The notes beneath the pieces are model-generated. The model saw only the letters and a list, made by a program, of their open reading frames with translations, had not been told where the DNA came from and ran no database searches. A program made the translations under genes and the position numbers. Below are positions 63,597 through 64,000 of a DNA stretch of 64,000 bases, piece by piece. Positions within the stretch are counted from its first letter, which is position 1. Each line of letters starts with the position of its first letter. Source of the DNA: an uncultured Clostridium sp. (lineage in GTDB: Bacteria; Bacillota; Clostridia; Clostridiales; Clostridiaceae); the NCBI RefSeq assembly GCF_934754925.1, contig NZ_CAKVJA010000003.1, positions 1 to 64,000 of the forward strand, written 5' to 3'.

Positions 63597-63598
63597 AA

Positions 63599-64000
63599 TT
63601 AAATTTCTTTCTCTAACATATCTAATAATTCATTAAATCTATCAATAGTTGCTTCTAATGGCTTAGATGTTGTCATATCTACTCCTGCTTTCTTTAAAAT
63701 TTCTATTGGATAATCACTTCCGCCACTCTTTAAGAATCCAACATATTTTTCAACTGCATTAGGTTGTTTGTCTAATATACTCTTAGCAAATGCAGATGCA
63801 GCTGCATATCCTGTTGCATATTGATATACATAGAAGTCACTATAGAAATGTGGTATTCTTGACCATTCAACATCAATTTCAGAATCAACTACCATTTCTG
63901 GTCCAAAGTATTTAACATTTAATTCATGCCATTTTGCATTATAGTCCTTTGCTGTTAATGGAATACCTTTTTCAAAGCTTTCATGTGTATAAAGTTCAAA
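63599..64000 (-). CDS. pepF: Oligoendopeptidase F, C-terminal part (partial, runs off right edge)
   Basis: The minus-strand frame is open from 64000 to a stop at 63599, giving 133 residues of an M3-family oligopeptidase C-terminus: FELYTHESFEKGIPLTAKDY (edge), RIPHFYSDFYVYQYATGYAA (the substrate-tyrosine region) and FLKSGGSDYPIEILKKAGVD. The zinc HExxH motif should lie just outside the window. PepF cleaves peptides in the cytoplasm. It is cotranscribed with the rhomboid and DUF2238 genes. Confidence 0.9.
   Translation of the reverse strand, partial: FELYTHESFEKGIPLTAKDYNAKWHELNVKYFGPEMVVDSEIDVEWSRIPHFYSDFYVYQYATGYAAASAFAKSILDKQPNAVEKYVGFLKSGGSDYPIEILKKAGVDMTTSKPLEATIDRFNELLDMLEKEI

Noticed and set aside
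1..64000. tRNA or rRNA genes, CRISPR arrays, integrase or phage genes
   Set aside because: None were seen on reading the sequence; a dedicated tRNA scan was not possible here.

Overview
The window looks like chromosome of a spore-forming anaerobe of Clostridium sensu stricto. The DNA is very AT-rich. Shine-Dalgarno sites are strong (AGGAGG types), TTG and GTG starts are common, and most operons end in A/T-flanked hairpin terminators. Pyruvate:ferredoxin oxidoreductase, a CBS-domain pyrophosphatase, a clostridial long-form glutamine synthetase and a spore-protein (SASP) remnant all fit this assignment. No rRNA, tRNA, CRISPR array, intact insertion sequence or prophage was seen.

Layout. 1-5 kb: a partial glycosyltransferase, a DUF1461 membrane protein, an AI-2E family transporter and small proteins. 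4.5-6.6 kb: glutamine synthetase. 6.6-10.8 kb: J-domain, DUF5685, TPM-domain and zinc-ribbon proteins. 11-17 kb: cell-wall proteins (3D-domain protein, amidase), a DUF4358 lipoprotein, a sugar epimerase, a rhodanese, a methyltransferase and unknowns. 17-26 kb: a 15-gene minus-strand operon for a group 4 membrane-bound [NiFe] hydrogenase joined to Mrp-type cation/proton antiporter modules, with hypA and hypB inside it. 26-28.7 kb: an unknown gene, an acidic membrane-anchored protein and a decayed bacteriocin locus. 28.7-37 kb: cysteine desulfurase/ThiI, the thrC-thrB-ACT operon and a P-type Ca2+ ATPase. 37-44 kb: CBS-pyrophosphatase, YvrJ and YczE/YitT proteins, aminotransferases, HAD and PHP hydrolases and a DUF1292 protein. 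44-50 kb: pyruvate:ferredoxin oxidoreductase, flavodoxin, MurG and a SASP remnant. 50-58 kb: a frameshifted LiaF-like gene, RecJ, a DJ-1 protein and topoisomerase IV (ParC/ParE). 58-64 kb: glutamate dehydrogenase, a MGDG-synthase-like glycosyltransferase, PAP2, DUF2238, rhomboid and partial oligoendopeptidase F genes.

How the genes fit together. Pyruvate oxidation by PFOR makes reduced ferredoxin (or flavodoxin, encoded next to it). The membrane-bound hydrogenase can reoxidise ferredoxin to H2 and store the energy as an ion gradient. This is an inference from gene content. Glutamine synthetase and glutamate dehydrogenase supply nitrogen assimilation. Cysteine desulfurase with ThiI makes s4U in tRNA.

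The most unusual points are the complete Mbh/Mrp hydrogenase operon, whose antiporter-like subunit has a C-terminal extension and whose NiFe subunit has no cleavable tail, and several gene remnants: a bacteriocin precursor cut at its double-glycine site next to an exporter fragment, a half SASP gene, and a LiaF-like gene broken at an A8 tract. Several long inverted repeats have no assigned function.
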